From Dipteris shenzhenensis (Eukaryota; Polypodiophyta; Polypodiopsida; Gleicheniales): a stretch of 64,000 nucleotides of DNA. The notes beneath the pieces are model-generated. The model saw nothing but the letters and a program-made list of their open reading frames with translations, did not search any database and had not been told where the DNA came from. The stretch is from NCBI GenBank assembly GCA_047967505.1, contig CM106540.1, one strand, 5' to 3'. A program made the position numbers and the translations under genes. Shown one piece after another: positions 12,622-22,799 of this stretch (positions are counted from its first letter, which is position 1; each line of letters opens with the position of its first letter).

Positions 12622-12633
12622 GCTCTGATACCA
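12622..12633 (-). other. copia-2 primer binding site
   Basis: Reads TGGTATCAGAGC on the minus strand, directly against the LTR edge. Confidence 0.95.
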
Positions 12634-12988
12634 TGTGAAGATTGTGGGAGAGAGGGAAGGAGTCTCACTTGAGGCTTTCTCACATGCACAATGGGGGAAT
12701 ACACACGAAGGTGGAGGCTGAAAAACAGTTTTCCTCTTCTTAGTTGTGAAAGCCAAAAGAACTCTAGTACAAAGAAATAGAAGAACCCTATATGTGGGTC
12801 TCAAACCAAACTCAACTAACTAAGGTGGCATACTAACTGAGCCACAACCTAGAGTAGATAAGGATAGCTGTCATCCAGCTATTATTCGCGTGGGCGGTGT
12901 ACCAACCGCATCTCCAGCTAACAAGTCGGTGACATAGATGCACAACAGTCACCATGGCATATCGCGAGTGGAGCTCGATATCTCAACA
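12634..12988 (-). repeat. copia-2 5' LTR, about 355 bp
   Basis: The inner edge is fixed by the primer site; in element orientation the LTR ends ...CAATCTTCACA. The outer edge is placed at TGTTGAGATATCG (12988), a typical copia LTR start, but cannot be confirmed because no second LTR is present. A TATA-like CATATAGGG lies in element orientation near 12785. Confidence 0.7.
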
Positions 12989-13095
12989 TACTTTACAGTC
13001 CTTGTCAAATGAAGAGGTGGTCCTGCCAAATGATGAGTTGCTATCGAGTGGTCATGAGTCAAACAACTCAAATCAAGGACATTGAGTAGCTACAT

Positions 13096-13127
13096 CATTA
13101 GGAAAAAAGGGAGCTCATTTTGGGGCC
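13096..13127 (+). repeat. left terminal inverted repeat
   Basis: Begins CATTAGGAAAAAAGGGAGC and ends CATTTTGGGGCC. The reverse complement is at 21840-21871 with one mismatch. Similarity stops sharply on the inner side and is weak on the outer side. Confidence 0.9.
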
Positions 13128-13573
13128 TTTTACAGTTTGGAAAAATAAGCTCTCAACCAATCAATAGAGGGCCAATGTAACGTTGGAAATTCATGAAAAT
13201 AAGAGAAAATAGAAAAAAGAAACAATACTTTATGTAGGTACAAGCGTGCTACATTAATGTGGAGATTGGCTTTTTATTCTCACAAGATCTCTGGACATGA
13301 AGATAGAATCTAGTCTAACATTTTATCTGACAAGGGCCTTCTCACTTCCACTTCCCTTTGAACTTTTAAATTTTGTGCTGCCTTTCCTTCGAAAGGTCTA
13401 CCATTCTACACCACTGCCTCACTGTGCAGCAGCCTCTTCTTTTCCAAAACTGCTCCCTTGATCCTATTTGGCATAGAGTAAGATGTTTCTTGTCAACTGT
13501 CTATCTGCCCACTTTCTCTTTCTTGAAACTTCAATTTGTTATCTTGTTTACATTACTTTGCTGTTGTTACAGA

Positions 13574-15230
13574 TTCACAAGGTCTCCATAGTGAATAAAA
13601 ACCATGGCCATTCTTGTGGAAGATGCTCTCTAGATGATAATGCTATGAAGGCAGAATTATACCACACATCCTTACCCCGTCGACCTGCTTCTTCTATTTC
13701 TTCGGTAGAGAATTCAAGTACAGTCAGAACGAAAGGAGCTTGGGAAAGGTTTAGTGTTTCAAAAGGAGCATGGGTGCTCATGCAACCTAGCAAAAGAAAA
13801 AGACCCCAGACAAAAAACATTTTCTTGGTGTCATGGAAGGGAAGAGTATGAGATTTTAAAATCACCAGAGGGAAGATATCATTGAAAGAAGTTTTGATTC
13901 AGCATGTGTACATGCATAAAGAACTTGTCTTGCGAGACTATCCAAATGATCTTCTACAACACAGGCCTAATTGTATATTTTTCTATTGTGGTTTTTTTCT
14001 TTATGAGGTGTATGGATTTTTAAGATGAAGCTTTCTTTCTTTGCTTATTGACATTCTTGTGTTGTTTTATTTCAAATTTATACCCTTCATCATATGAGAC
14101 ATGGCCAAACATCGATTGTATTCTGGGATTTATAGATGTTTTGCATGGATCGATAGGAGAACAACAATACCAAGGTCAATGTGCAACAGAGCTAGCTCAA
14201 TCGGGTATATTTTTTACTGATCATTTTTATCAAATGATGAACAATGCTAACACACATAGTGTGTTAAGGAAACAAGACCTTCCGGCATGGAATTCAATGG
14301 ATTGGCCTTAGCCACATTTTAGTGTTATAGAGGCACATATGGCCAAGCTTTTCAAAGAAGTACAGAAAGCTCTGAGGCCCAATATTGCCACAAGGATAAT
14401 AAAAATTTCTTTATGCATGCCTCTCACAGTTTTTGTGGACTTTTTTAATACCTTTTCAGTGAAGGTTTCAAAAACAATGTTCACAGTTAAAGCAACAAGT
14501 TCGGCATGCATGCCACAATTTTTGGATAAAGGTTGGGATAAGAAGACATGTAGTTCAGTGTTTTGTGAGGTTGTCCAACCTTCTATGCAACTGAAGTGCA
14601 TGGTTGCATCACAAAATTTTATTTTTTCTTTTTATAAACTTCTTGATATTGATGTTGTTAAGAATGGTGATGTGCTAGTCAATATCTCATTAAGAGAATG
14701 TTGCTCCCTAGCTCAATTGTGCAATGACATTCTGTTTGAGACAGAAGGTTCTATTTCAAAGGACTTTTTATTTATCTACAATAATAAAAAGGTACACCAT
14801 CTGATTTATCCTAGTCTCATTAAGCACTGCTATTAGTTTACTTTACCCTATTGATTCATATTGCTTTTTTATAGGTGCTCAAAAGAAGAGAGAGTTCAAT
14901 AAAATGCAAAGACATTGAAATTTGAAAATTGAGATAACACAGACTCCATAAACAAAGGTATTGTATTCAATAAAGTAAAATTTTGTACAGAAGTGTTTAA
15001 TTGTACATGTAGAACATATTCTTGACAACCATTTTCTATTTATCTACAGCTTGATCCAGAGGCTGCTCTACATGGTCCAAGCTCTCCGTATCATCATTTT
15101 TTGGAGAATCTGTTTTCTAGTGCTCCACTCTGTCCTATACAGTATCTTGGTGCTACTCCATTGTCTCCTCTACTACCCCTGGAGCATCTATTTGCTGCTG
15201 CTCCATCTTCTCCTCAACAACATTAGTAGT
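13574..15230 (+). pseudogene. gene A of the TIR element, unrecognised
   Basis: I do not recognise this protein. A coding-like frame runs from about 13590 to 13980, broken by a TGA near 13850. A second frame covers about 14090-14791 and continues through one TAG at 14309-14311. Plausible splice sites support more exons: donor AAG|GTACAC near 14791 and acceptor TTTTTTATAG|GTG near 14874. A further donor CAAAG|GTATTG lies near 14957 and an acceptor TTTATCTACAG near 15049. The last exon is Pro/Ser-rich and meets several stops after 15225. The product is basic in its first part (PSKRKRPQTK) with no visible membrane segment or catalytic motif. Being inside the inverted repeats, it may be an accessory gene of the element or a captured host gene. 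Confidence 0.5.
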
Positions 15231-16219
15231 AGGTCCTTGTTCCTATGGCTTCTCCTCATCAGCACTAGGTCCTTGTTCCTGCGGCACCACATTAGCTTCA
15301 TCTGTGTCATCAAGGTGTATGAGACCTTCTCAAACTTTAAAGCTCTCACCCAACTTGACAGTAGCTGGTACAATATGTTTGGGGGAGGCATATCTCAAAA
15401 ACTTCCAAATTGTATCAGCTCTAAAATTATATACATAGTTTGAGCTGAAGCTATCTTCTCTCATCTGCAATGGCATATGATGATTTAGAGATGATCAATC
15501 TCTCACTCAACCAACCCAATTCAAAAGTCTTCATGCTTGTAAAAGCAATGGAAAAACCTTAGGAATGCCTATAATCTTTATCCTAATATCTAAGGTACAT
15601 CACATCCTACAGCCATGTGTGTTATACTATTAAACAAGAAGATCATGATATAAAGAGTCCTACAGACCTGGAAGATATATGTGGGTGTGTTGTGCTGCTG
15701 ATGAGTACCCTGTGCTAGGGATGAACCTGTGTTGCTAGTCAGGGTGCTAATGGTGCAGATTACGGAGGTAGGGAGGCAAGAGAGCTGAGACGGGAGGGCC
15801 GACACAGGAGAGATTAAACAAGAGGGAAAAGATTAGTGCAAAATACAAACAAGGCAGCTGCTAAATCCCACACGTGGAATGGAGTCGTTTTTTCACACGT
15901 GTGGGTGGGACCCAAATCTCTTGGAATTTGAAACTTGGCACATGTGAAAGGGACACTTTTTGCCTTGGAACTTGTGCCATTCATGATTTCATAATCAGTT
16001 CCACAACCACTCTTCCCTCCCCTGCCTCCCAATCTTTCATCCCTGCCAGCACCCTCCCATCATCCTTTTCCTTCCCTCTCTGATCCCTTCCTACCCAGCA
16101 CACTCCATCTAGACTGCAACCTACCTAAAGACTACTATCACTGCCAGATCTCCAGGTTACCAAGGCTACAGTTCAAGTTTAGGAAAGAGTAGGAGATTCA
16201 CCAGTGCAACTCCAACAAC
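15231..16219. other. spacer between genes A and B
   Basis: About 1 kb without a supported gene. Open frames here are short or hydrophobic shadows. It presumably contains the promoter of gene B; no clear TATA box was singled out. Confidence 0.5.
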
Positions 16220-18304
16220 ATGGAAAAGGAAAAGAAAGGTCAGAATTCTAGATTCTTTTTAATGTTTTTTGACATATATTTCTTCCATCCATAGAATTCT
16301 TGATATCCAAATATCTTCACTCAACTCCACCCTTCTTGTTACATATTCAATTTATACTATCCAAGAATCTAGTAGATCACCCTAGAATTTGATTGGAGAT
16401 GGATATGAATAGAACCTGGAAGTTTGCAACAAAATGCGAGGAGAGTGCTTTATCCATATCTAGATAGCCCATATCGCATTTTGCTGCAAATTCCTGTTCT
16501 CGACACATTCCTCATGAAAAGCTTCACTCAGCTCCAACCTTTCTCTTGCATATCAACTCATACTGTCCAGGAATCTGTGAGATGATCCTAGCATTTGATT
16601 TGACATGGATATCAACAGAACTGGAAAATTTGCAACAAAATGTGAGGAGAGTGCTTGACATTTTCCAAATGGTCCTACATCGCGTTTTCCTACAAATTCC
16701 TGTGTCTCTTTTGGTTCTCACTTCTTCCTCATTGTTTTGCTATCTTTGACCCTGTGTAATTCTTCCTTGATGATGAGAAATGTTTTTGCTTTGGAACAGT
16801 TGACTCTCAGGCCCCTCCTTTCAAGAGGAAGCTAGACTTTTTTGATGCTATAATTAGACCACAGCAATCACCAGGTGAGTCATGAGGGCTCATGAAGGGA
16901 ATTATTTGGTGATATCCTATGCATTCCCTGATTGCATATGTCAACATATAGAATTCAATGTATATAAATTTTGGAATAGGCAAAAGGAAGAGACTAGAGC
17001 AGAATGTTGAGTCTTCCATCTCAAAAAAAAAGGAACGAGAAGAGGACAAATCTCCAGATTTGCTCCTATTTGAGTTTCTTCACAAATGCAAGGCTCAGAG
17101 GAACTTCCACATATACCGCAGTATTTTCAACATGGAGTTCACTATGAGCTCTGTACTGGAGCATCACAAAGATTTTCTTTCAGACCATTGGGATACCTTC
17201 AAACAACTGACAAAGGCAGGAAGAATTGTGGAAGGTGAAAAGGTTTTTGTGCATATAAATCATATTGTGTCCATTGACAGGCTGAGGTACCATGTGAATA
17301 GAAGATTTGATAGCCTACCTGATTAATATAAATTCAATTGTAACTTGCACACCAGAGAGTGTAGAGTGCTTGAGGAAACCATGGCATTCCTTATGTACAT
17401 TGTCTTCAGTCAGGACTCTCTGGATGAACAAGGGCAGGAGGCTGAAGAAGAAGACACATCTGAAGTAGAGGAAAAAGAGGATGTTCCTTTGGTAATAGAA
17501 ATGGCAGAGCAAGAAGAAGATATCAACCTCCAGGATGAGGGGTTGCAAGTGGCTGCTCTTAACCTTGTTCAATTGAGGACTGAAACTCTTAGGGCAGCAC
17601 AGCTAATTGAAGATTTTGATGTTCAGAGCAGCAACTATGTAGTGCCCATGCTTCTAGGTGTCTTGATTGGTGGAAAAGATTATGTTTTCCTCCATGATAT
17701 AGAGTGTATGTTCAATTTGAGGGAGGACTATGCCATTTCCCCCCAGGCTTCAAGGCTTGACAAGGAGGTTGGCATAGAGGATGACCATGCTCATTATATT
17801 CATGATCTAGGCAGTGCTAAGATCTTGATTTACCATAGGTAATTGAGCAACAATGGAGAAGCCATTGTTTACTTCTTAAAATGTTTGTCTAGGGTTTTAG
17901 GTGGACATGATCTTTCATGGCAAAAGGAAAAGATCATTTTGATAGAGAGATTGTCTACCATAGATATATTTGGGGATTATGTGAATAAGCAGGCCTCTAG
18001 GGCCTCTTACTTTTTGTCTTACACTTCTTATGCATTAGCATGTGGTGTTAAGGAGCCCAAATGTCTGGAGGGCTATGGAAAACACAAGCTCATAAGGTTT
18101 CCAGAGCCACCCATGATTGCATCAGGTGAAACAATCCAAGAAGAAGAACACGTGGAGACAACTGAAGAAAAGGATACCCCTCCCAAACAAGCAACAGAGG
18201 CAAGCATTGATAAATAGACAGTTGACATCAAGCCAATAAGGAAGAAAAAGAGTCCAATCAAGATCAAAAAGAGAGTTCCAATTGGCAGGCCCTGGGAGAA
18301 ATAG
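16220..18304 (+). pseudogene. gene B of the TIR element, three-exon gene with three stops
   Basis: I do not recognise the family. The splice model is strong. Exon 1 is 16220-16238 (ATG GAA AAG...). Exon 2 is 16800-16874, ending CAG|GTGAGT. Exon 3 is 16980-18304, after GGAATAG. The lengths 19+75+1325 make 473 whole codons, and one frame runs through exon 3 except for stops at 17324, 17840 and 18215. The product would be about 472 residues. It has basic nuclear-localisation-like clusters near the start (PPFKRKLDFF, GKRKRLEQ), a central acidic stretch rich in Glu (17435-17540), a hydrophobic patch around LLGVLIGG, and a basic C-terminus (PIRKKKSPIKIKKR). It could be a DNA-binding or nuclear partner of the gene C product; this is inferred from context only. 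Confidence 0.6.
16315..16720 (+). repeat. ~207-bp tandem duplication inside intron 1 of gene B
   Basis: Two diverged copies begin CTTCACTCAACTCC (16315) and CTTCACTCAGCTCC (16522). Both contain TTTGCAACAAAATG and GAGGAGAGTGCTT. Confidence 0.8.
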
Positions 18305-18779
18305 GATTTAGTCATCAAATATAGCACAAACATTATATTGAAGTTGAACTGATTTGTACAAAGTCTTTGATGTCTAGTATGATCTTGTATAAATGAACAA
18401 TAAGTTGAAGATGAACTGATTTGTACAAAGTCCTTGGGATAGATAGAGTGGTGTCATTAAATATTAAACAAACAATATATTGAAATTGTGAACAAATTGT
18501 ATTACGTTTAGTATAAAGATGGCATTGCTTATGAAACGATGGCTCTCTGATACTTATAAAGGTAAGCATTTTATTATATCATCACGGAAAAACCCATCAC
18601 AAAATTCTCAAGTACATTTGATCTGTTCACATTTACAACAGCCTCAAGAGAGGTGGGATTCATCTACACCCATCCTTCCTAACGGCCTGTAATAACATGG
18701 CTGAACAAAACTGCAACAAAAAGAGATCTCCCTAATCCTCTCTATCATAATAGTATCCTCATCTTCTATCTAGTCCTCC
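18305..18779. repeat. spacer between convergent genes B and C, with a short duplication
   Basis: The stretch GAACTGATTTGTACAAAGTC occurs twice, near 18346 and 18413, each preceded by a GTTGAAG-like block. It is presumably the 3' region of gene B. Nothing else is recognised. Confidence 0.6.
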
Positions 18780-21700
18780 TCAAATAGAGTTAAGCCCTCC
18801 TAGGATAGATATTTTGAAGGAGGGAGGCAGCTCCGGAATCTTTGTAATTTCCTTGCATAGACCTTCAATCCTGTCTTTGCACTCCTTCTCTTGCAATACA
18901 ACCAAAATGAAATTATTTTTTTTGCCAGAGTTCCACCAAAAGTCATTACTGGAGATTAAAGTTTCGATATGCCTGTGTGTGTCTTCCAACCTCTGCAGTG
19001 GCAACCAAAACGAGATCACATACCTATTTATTGATTTTCAACCTCTTTGATGTCTATAAAATGTACCAAGAGTATCTGTCTCTCTAACTTCATCATTCTT
19101 AGAGAAGATAGAAGAGACAATAATATTTGAGAAAACCAACCACTTCAAGATATCATTCCGAATTGATATTCCCTCCTCGATGGTGGTGGTGGATTGACAT
19201 GCATCTTGTCATCAGTTACTTGTCCATACAGACGATCAGTACCCTTTTGCATTTGTCCCATCACCATACGACACTTCATTGATTAGATTTTTTGTGTGTA
19301 GCTCATGCATGAATTGATGCTTGTTAATATAGATCACACGTTTCACAAAAGAAATACTGTTGATGGAATCTCAAGTCATATAGGCATAATACCAAGAGTC
19401 ACTTGTTCCACAAAAAAAATTCTATTGATTGAGTTTGAAAACATGTGGACATAACACCAATAAGTTACAAACTGCTATTCATGTTTACTTGTCCATTTAT
19501 GGTTTCTAAATATCTTCGATTCCCTCCATCGTCTATGTCTCTCTGCTGCCATTGAATTGTCCAAAGTTTGTCTTTGTCTTTGCTTTTGGGCTAGAAGAAA
19601 AGCAAGCTTGACTTTGGAGCTAGCAACTTTTCTTTTAGCATGCAGCCTCTGTAGTATGCCTCGGTAAAACCATCGGAAGACTTCCTTCAGACTATTTGCC
19701 TTTTGACTCCCTCCATAGTGTTGTGTGTGTCTGAAAATGCATTACGTGCCATGTAGTGAGACTTCTCCATGCCTTGGGTAGACCAAATTGCTAGGCATCC
19801 ATACTTTTGGACAAAATAGGGAAGGTGGTTGTAGATGATATGCTATAAGACATAAGAATGCATAGTAAGTAATTAAAAAAAAAAGAGGATCACACTTAAG
19901 TAAAAGAAGAAGACAGAACCTTACCATGTAGTGAGTTATATTGCAGGTTGTCCACGCGTCTTTCATTGACTTCCCAAAATGTTTAATTGCCTCTTCAAAG
20001 TTCTTGTAATCACTCTTTATCTATGTTACTTTGTCACAGAACATGAAGAGTTGATCAAGAGACCTCCACACCTCTGCCTTCACATTTCCTGCTTCCCCAT
20101 CTGCCTCATGATCTTTCACGGCATTATGGACTTGCTTCCACAATCCATAATTAATCTTTGAAACTGTTCTACCTTGCCTTACTTGCTTACTGTGTTTGGG
20201 TCGAGACAAGAATCTTCTTGCCTTAACACCACCAAGAGAGGGCTTGATTGGTACCTCCTTGCCATTAGTAGACTCCTTTGTGATTTGAACATCTCCTCCA
20301 TGCAGACCTATATCGGATAACACTTTTTCCAATGCTTGAAGAGCATTCTTTCTATTTTTTTCGGGACGGAGTTTCCAAGCAAATCCAATATACAAAAATA
20401 CCAATTTCTCAATAATTTGACATAGACCATGCAATGTGCAGATGTGAACATTACATAGTGGAATGTCCAAAATGGCCTTGAAGTCAGGGTCAACTTTATC
20501 TCTATTAGGTGCTCTCTTCCATCAATTGGAATCCATTACTTGAGCTGATTCTTTGCAGTAAAGACAAGGAGACTTTGAGTTGCCTCCTTTACTAACGTTA
20601 TACATGCACTTAAGTGTTTTAAGATCCCCCGCCATGTGCCACTCTACTTGAAAATCACCTTTTCCTACAACATGGAGATTCTCGCCTTGCACTTGTCTTT
20701 TGATTATTCTTGGTATTTCCGTGTGGTGAAACACCCAATCTAGTGTTTCATGGTCTTCTGTCTTCACCTGCCAGATTATAGAAAACAAAAGTCTTACTAT
20801 AACAGATTTGAAAACAATGACCAAAATCAAGTACGAAACAAAAAATGATCATACCTGGAACGAGCCTAACCACCATATGTGTTTCTCCGACTGCACACTA
20901 ATATACTTCGAACTCGCTTCAGTCAATGATGTATCAAGTGCTCCATTCATCAATGCAATAGTAACCCTTTCCATTTTCTTTTCCTTTACAACCTCACACT
21001 CATCTAGTTTAATAACAAATTTCAAAATGCCTTTGCACTCCTCAATATTCCATAAAACTCAACCATTCTTCTTTGAAGTTGTTGTAGATCTACAAATATA
21101 TTATTCCAAGGGTCATACACAGTGGTTCCTTTACCACCATGAAATATTTCTTCAATATGGATATATTGCCCAGTAAACTCATCTATACTTTCATTCAAAT
21201 GACCTCTTATCCTCCACACATTTGCTGGATTTGGTAGTAAAACTCGTTTAATCCTTTGATCTTTCAAAGTTGAGGATATCGCATGGAAATCGAACTATAT
21301 CCCTTCCTGCTAACTCCACTAACATCAAGAGCCTCTTGGATTGAGCCTCTTGGATTGTAGTGCCATCAACTCGATTATTGGATACAAAGTCCTCTACAAC
21401 ATTGCGTTTGACTGTTTTGTATTTTTTTTCCTCAATCAAACCTTTTGCTACACCACAAGAAAGCAATCCTTTCATTTGTTTAACAGGAAGAAGGTTTGGA
21501 TCCATATTTTCTTTTGCAAGCGCCAATAATTTCCTATAGTAACAACACAATATGCCTATATCATTCAACACCTCCATTCTTGTTTTGCGGTAATGGACAA
21601 AATAGATATAGTCATTTGAGAGCCTTTTTGAGTATACAAAATGATAAATTTCAATCTAACCTTGCTTCCTGAATTCTTCGCTTGCATCCACCAGTCCCAG

Positions 21701-21815
21701 CCTTCAAATTTGCAATGTTTTTAATCTTCCTCCTTCGTAGTCTGTCTCCAAGCATGGTTCTCTTCTTTCTTGCCGTATTTTACTATTTTTGAGGTCTTTT
21801 AGGAGAGAAATAAAT
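18780..21815 (-). pseudogene. gene C: multi-exon DDE-transposase-like gene of the TIR element
   Basis: This long spliced gene starts next to the right inverted repeat. Clear introns are 20768-20854 (TTCCAG|GTATGA ... CTGGCAG) and 19843-19924 (TACATG|GTAAGG ... CTTATAG). A last exon, 18780-18993, follows a CTGCAG acceptor. Key motifs in order are HCKFEGWDWW near 21680-21700, WHMAGDLKTLK near 20610-20645, CLYCKE at 20555-20566, NVHICTLHG just after, and STQGMEKSH with its Glu at 19765-19767. GDLK and QGME are candidates for the second Asp and final Glu of a DDE triad; the first Asp is not identified. From memory, this order resembles uncharacterised transposase-like proteins frequent in cnidarians and other invertebrates. 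Decay is clear: TAA near 21720, TGA 20522, TAG 20021, and frameshifts near 21255, 21050 and 19690. Confidence 0.65.
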
Positions 21816-21839
21816 CAAAAAATAGTGAATTTCTTACAG

Positions 21840-21871
21840 GGCCCCAAAATGAGCTCCCTTCTTTCCTAATG
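21840..21871 (-). repeat. right terminal inverted repeat
   Basis: Partner of 13096-13127 in inverted orientation, 31 of 32 positions identical. Just inside, on the minus strand, GTAAGA resembles a splice donor, and an acceptor-like CTCCTAAAAG precedes the first recognisable codons of gene C. A short leader intron may therefore begin in the repeat. Confidence 0.9.
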
Positions 21872-22579
21872 TGGAGCCACAATATGATAGTGAGAGTAAC
21901 ACTAACACAAGTGGGGATTTCAAATTCAACAATTCACATGATGAGGATGAGTCTTGTGTAGTGACTTTTGTGTCATGTTGATGTTTGCCAACAACCGCTC
22001 TTTATTTTATTTTAATTTGGTGCTTTATTTCTATGACTCCTAAGTCATGAATTGCCATTGTGACATGTTCAAACTCTATAACTTGTGCACTTTGAACTTT
22101 TAAGTATATTTATTACGTTTATGAACTTTAAAGTTTCAAAAAATGTTTATCATCATGATCATTATGATCTATCATCTCTCAACTTCATTATATGTTGCAT
22201 TCGATGTGCTATGTTTCTATAATCTAGCTCCAACTACCATCTTATCACTGTAATTCTATATATATATACCTTTGTAAGACTAAAATACGTCCAATCATAC
22301 AAATTTAGAACTTTTGTTGTTCTAAAGATCAAAAATCTACAAAGAAAATAAAAGAGAAAATGAAAGAGAAGAAAAAAGAGGTAAACAAAAACTTTTATGA
22401 AAAACAAAAGGAAGACATACTTAGCAAGCAAAGCAACACTTATGTCGTCATCAGTGCCAGTGCTTACTAAAATACGTCAAATAAACAAAAGAGAATGAAA
22501 ACAAGAAATAAAGAAGAAACGAAGCAGACTAAGCAAAAATAAACAAGCAAGTCAAGTAACAAAAACTTCCCAAAAACTA

Positions 22580-22583
<4 letters not shown>
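21872..22583. other. AT-rich intergenic DNA
   Basis: No gene seen. A block around 22205-22262 (GATGTGCTATGTTTCTATAA ... CTATATATATA) is related to one at 24590-24680. Confidence 0.55.

Positions 22584-22627
<44 letters not shown>
22584..22627. repeat. (CT)n microsatellite, 22 units
   Basis: Perfect CT dinucleotide run. Confidence 0.97.
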
Positions 22628-22632
<5 letters not shown>

Positions 22633-22799
22633 AAAAGATAAAAAGCTAAATGGCCCTTTACACTTATGTATCATTTCTACAAAAAGGCAAAAATACATTT
22701 CTAAGTTAGAAAGCACAAGTATACTCAAACAATCTCTCTTTTGAAACTAAAAGAAAAACGGGCTATTCAGCTCCCCGCCTTTTGTTTTCAACTTATGTT

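Larger units (their letters stand above)
10688..12988 (-). mobile_element. copia-2: 5' fragment of a second Ty1/copia element
   Basis: In element orientation it shows a candidate 355-bp LTR, a primer binding site, a ~490-bp leader, gag and protease. The coding region stops at 10688, where the LTR of copia-1 begins. Integrase, RT, RNase H and the 3' LTR are not found on the far side of copia-1. The simplest reading is that copia-1 inserted here and a later deletion removed the 3' parts of both elements. In-frame stops in gag mark it as dead. Confidence 0.85.
13096..21871. mobile_element. 8.8-kb terminal-inverted-repeat unit, probable DNA transposon
   Basis: The ends are 32-bp inverted repeats differing at one position. 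Between them lie three decayed intron-containing genes: A (+, 13.57-15.23 kb), B (+, 16.22-18.30 kb) and C (-, 18.78-21.8 kb). C resembles a DDE transposase and starts immediately inside the right repeat, as expected for a self-mobilising element. B and C are convergent, a layout also seen in two-gene plant transposons. No clear target-site duplication flanks the repeats, so either it has decayed or the true ends lie slightly outside. I do not recognise the terminal sequence (GGGAGCTCATTTTGGGGCC core) as a named superfamily. All three genes carry stops or frameshifts, so the copy is dead. Confidence 0.75.

Noticed and set aside
15051-15443. Hydrophobic 130-codon plus-strand frame, possible membrane protein
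   Set aside because: It overlaps a hydrophilic Pro/Ser-rich frame that follows a good splice acceptor in gene A; Leu/Tyr-rich composition is what a shifted frame of that sequence would give.
13080-21890. Target-site duplication of the TIR unit
   Set aside because: Flanks GTAGCTACAT and GTGGAGCCACAA share a few bases but not adjacent to the repeats and with mismatches; too weak to claim.
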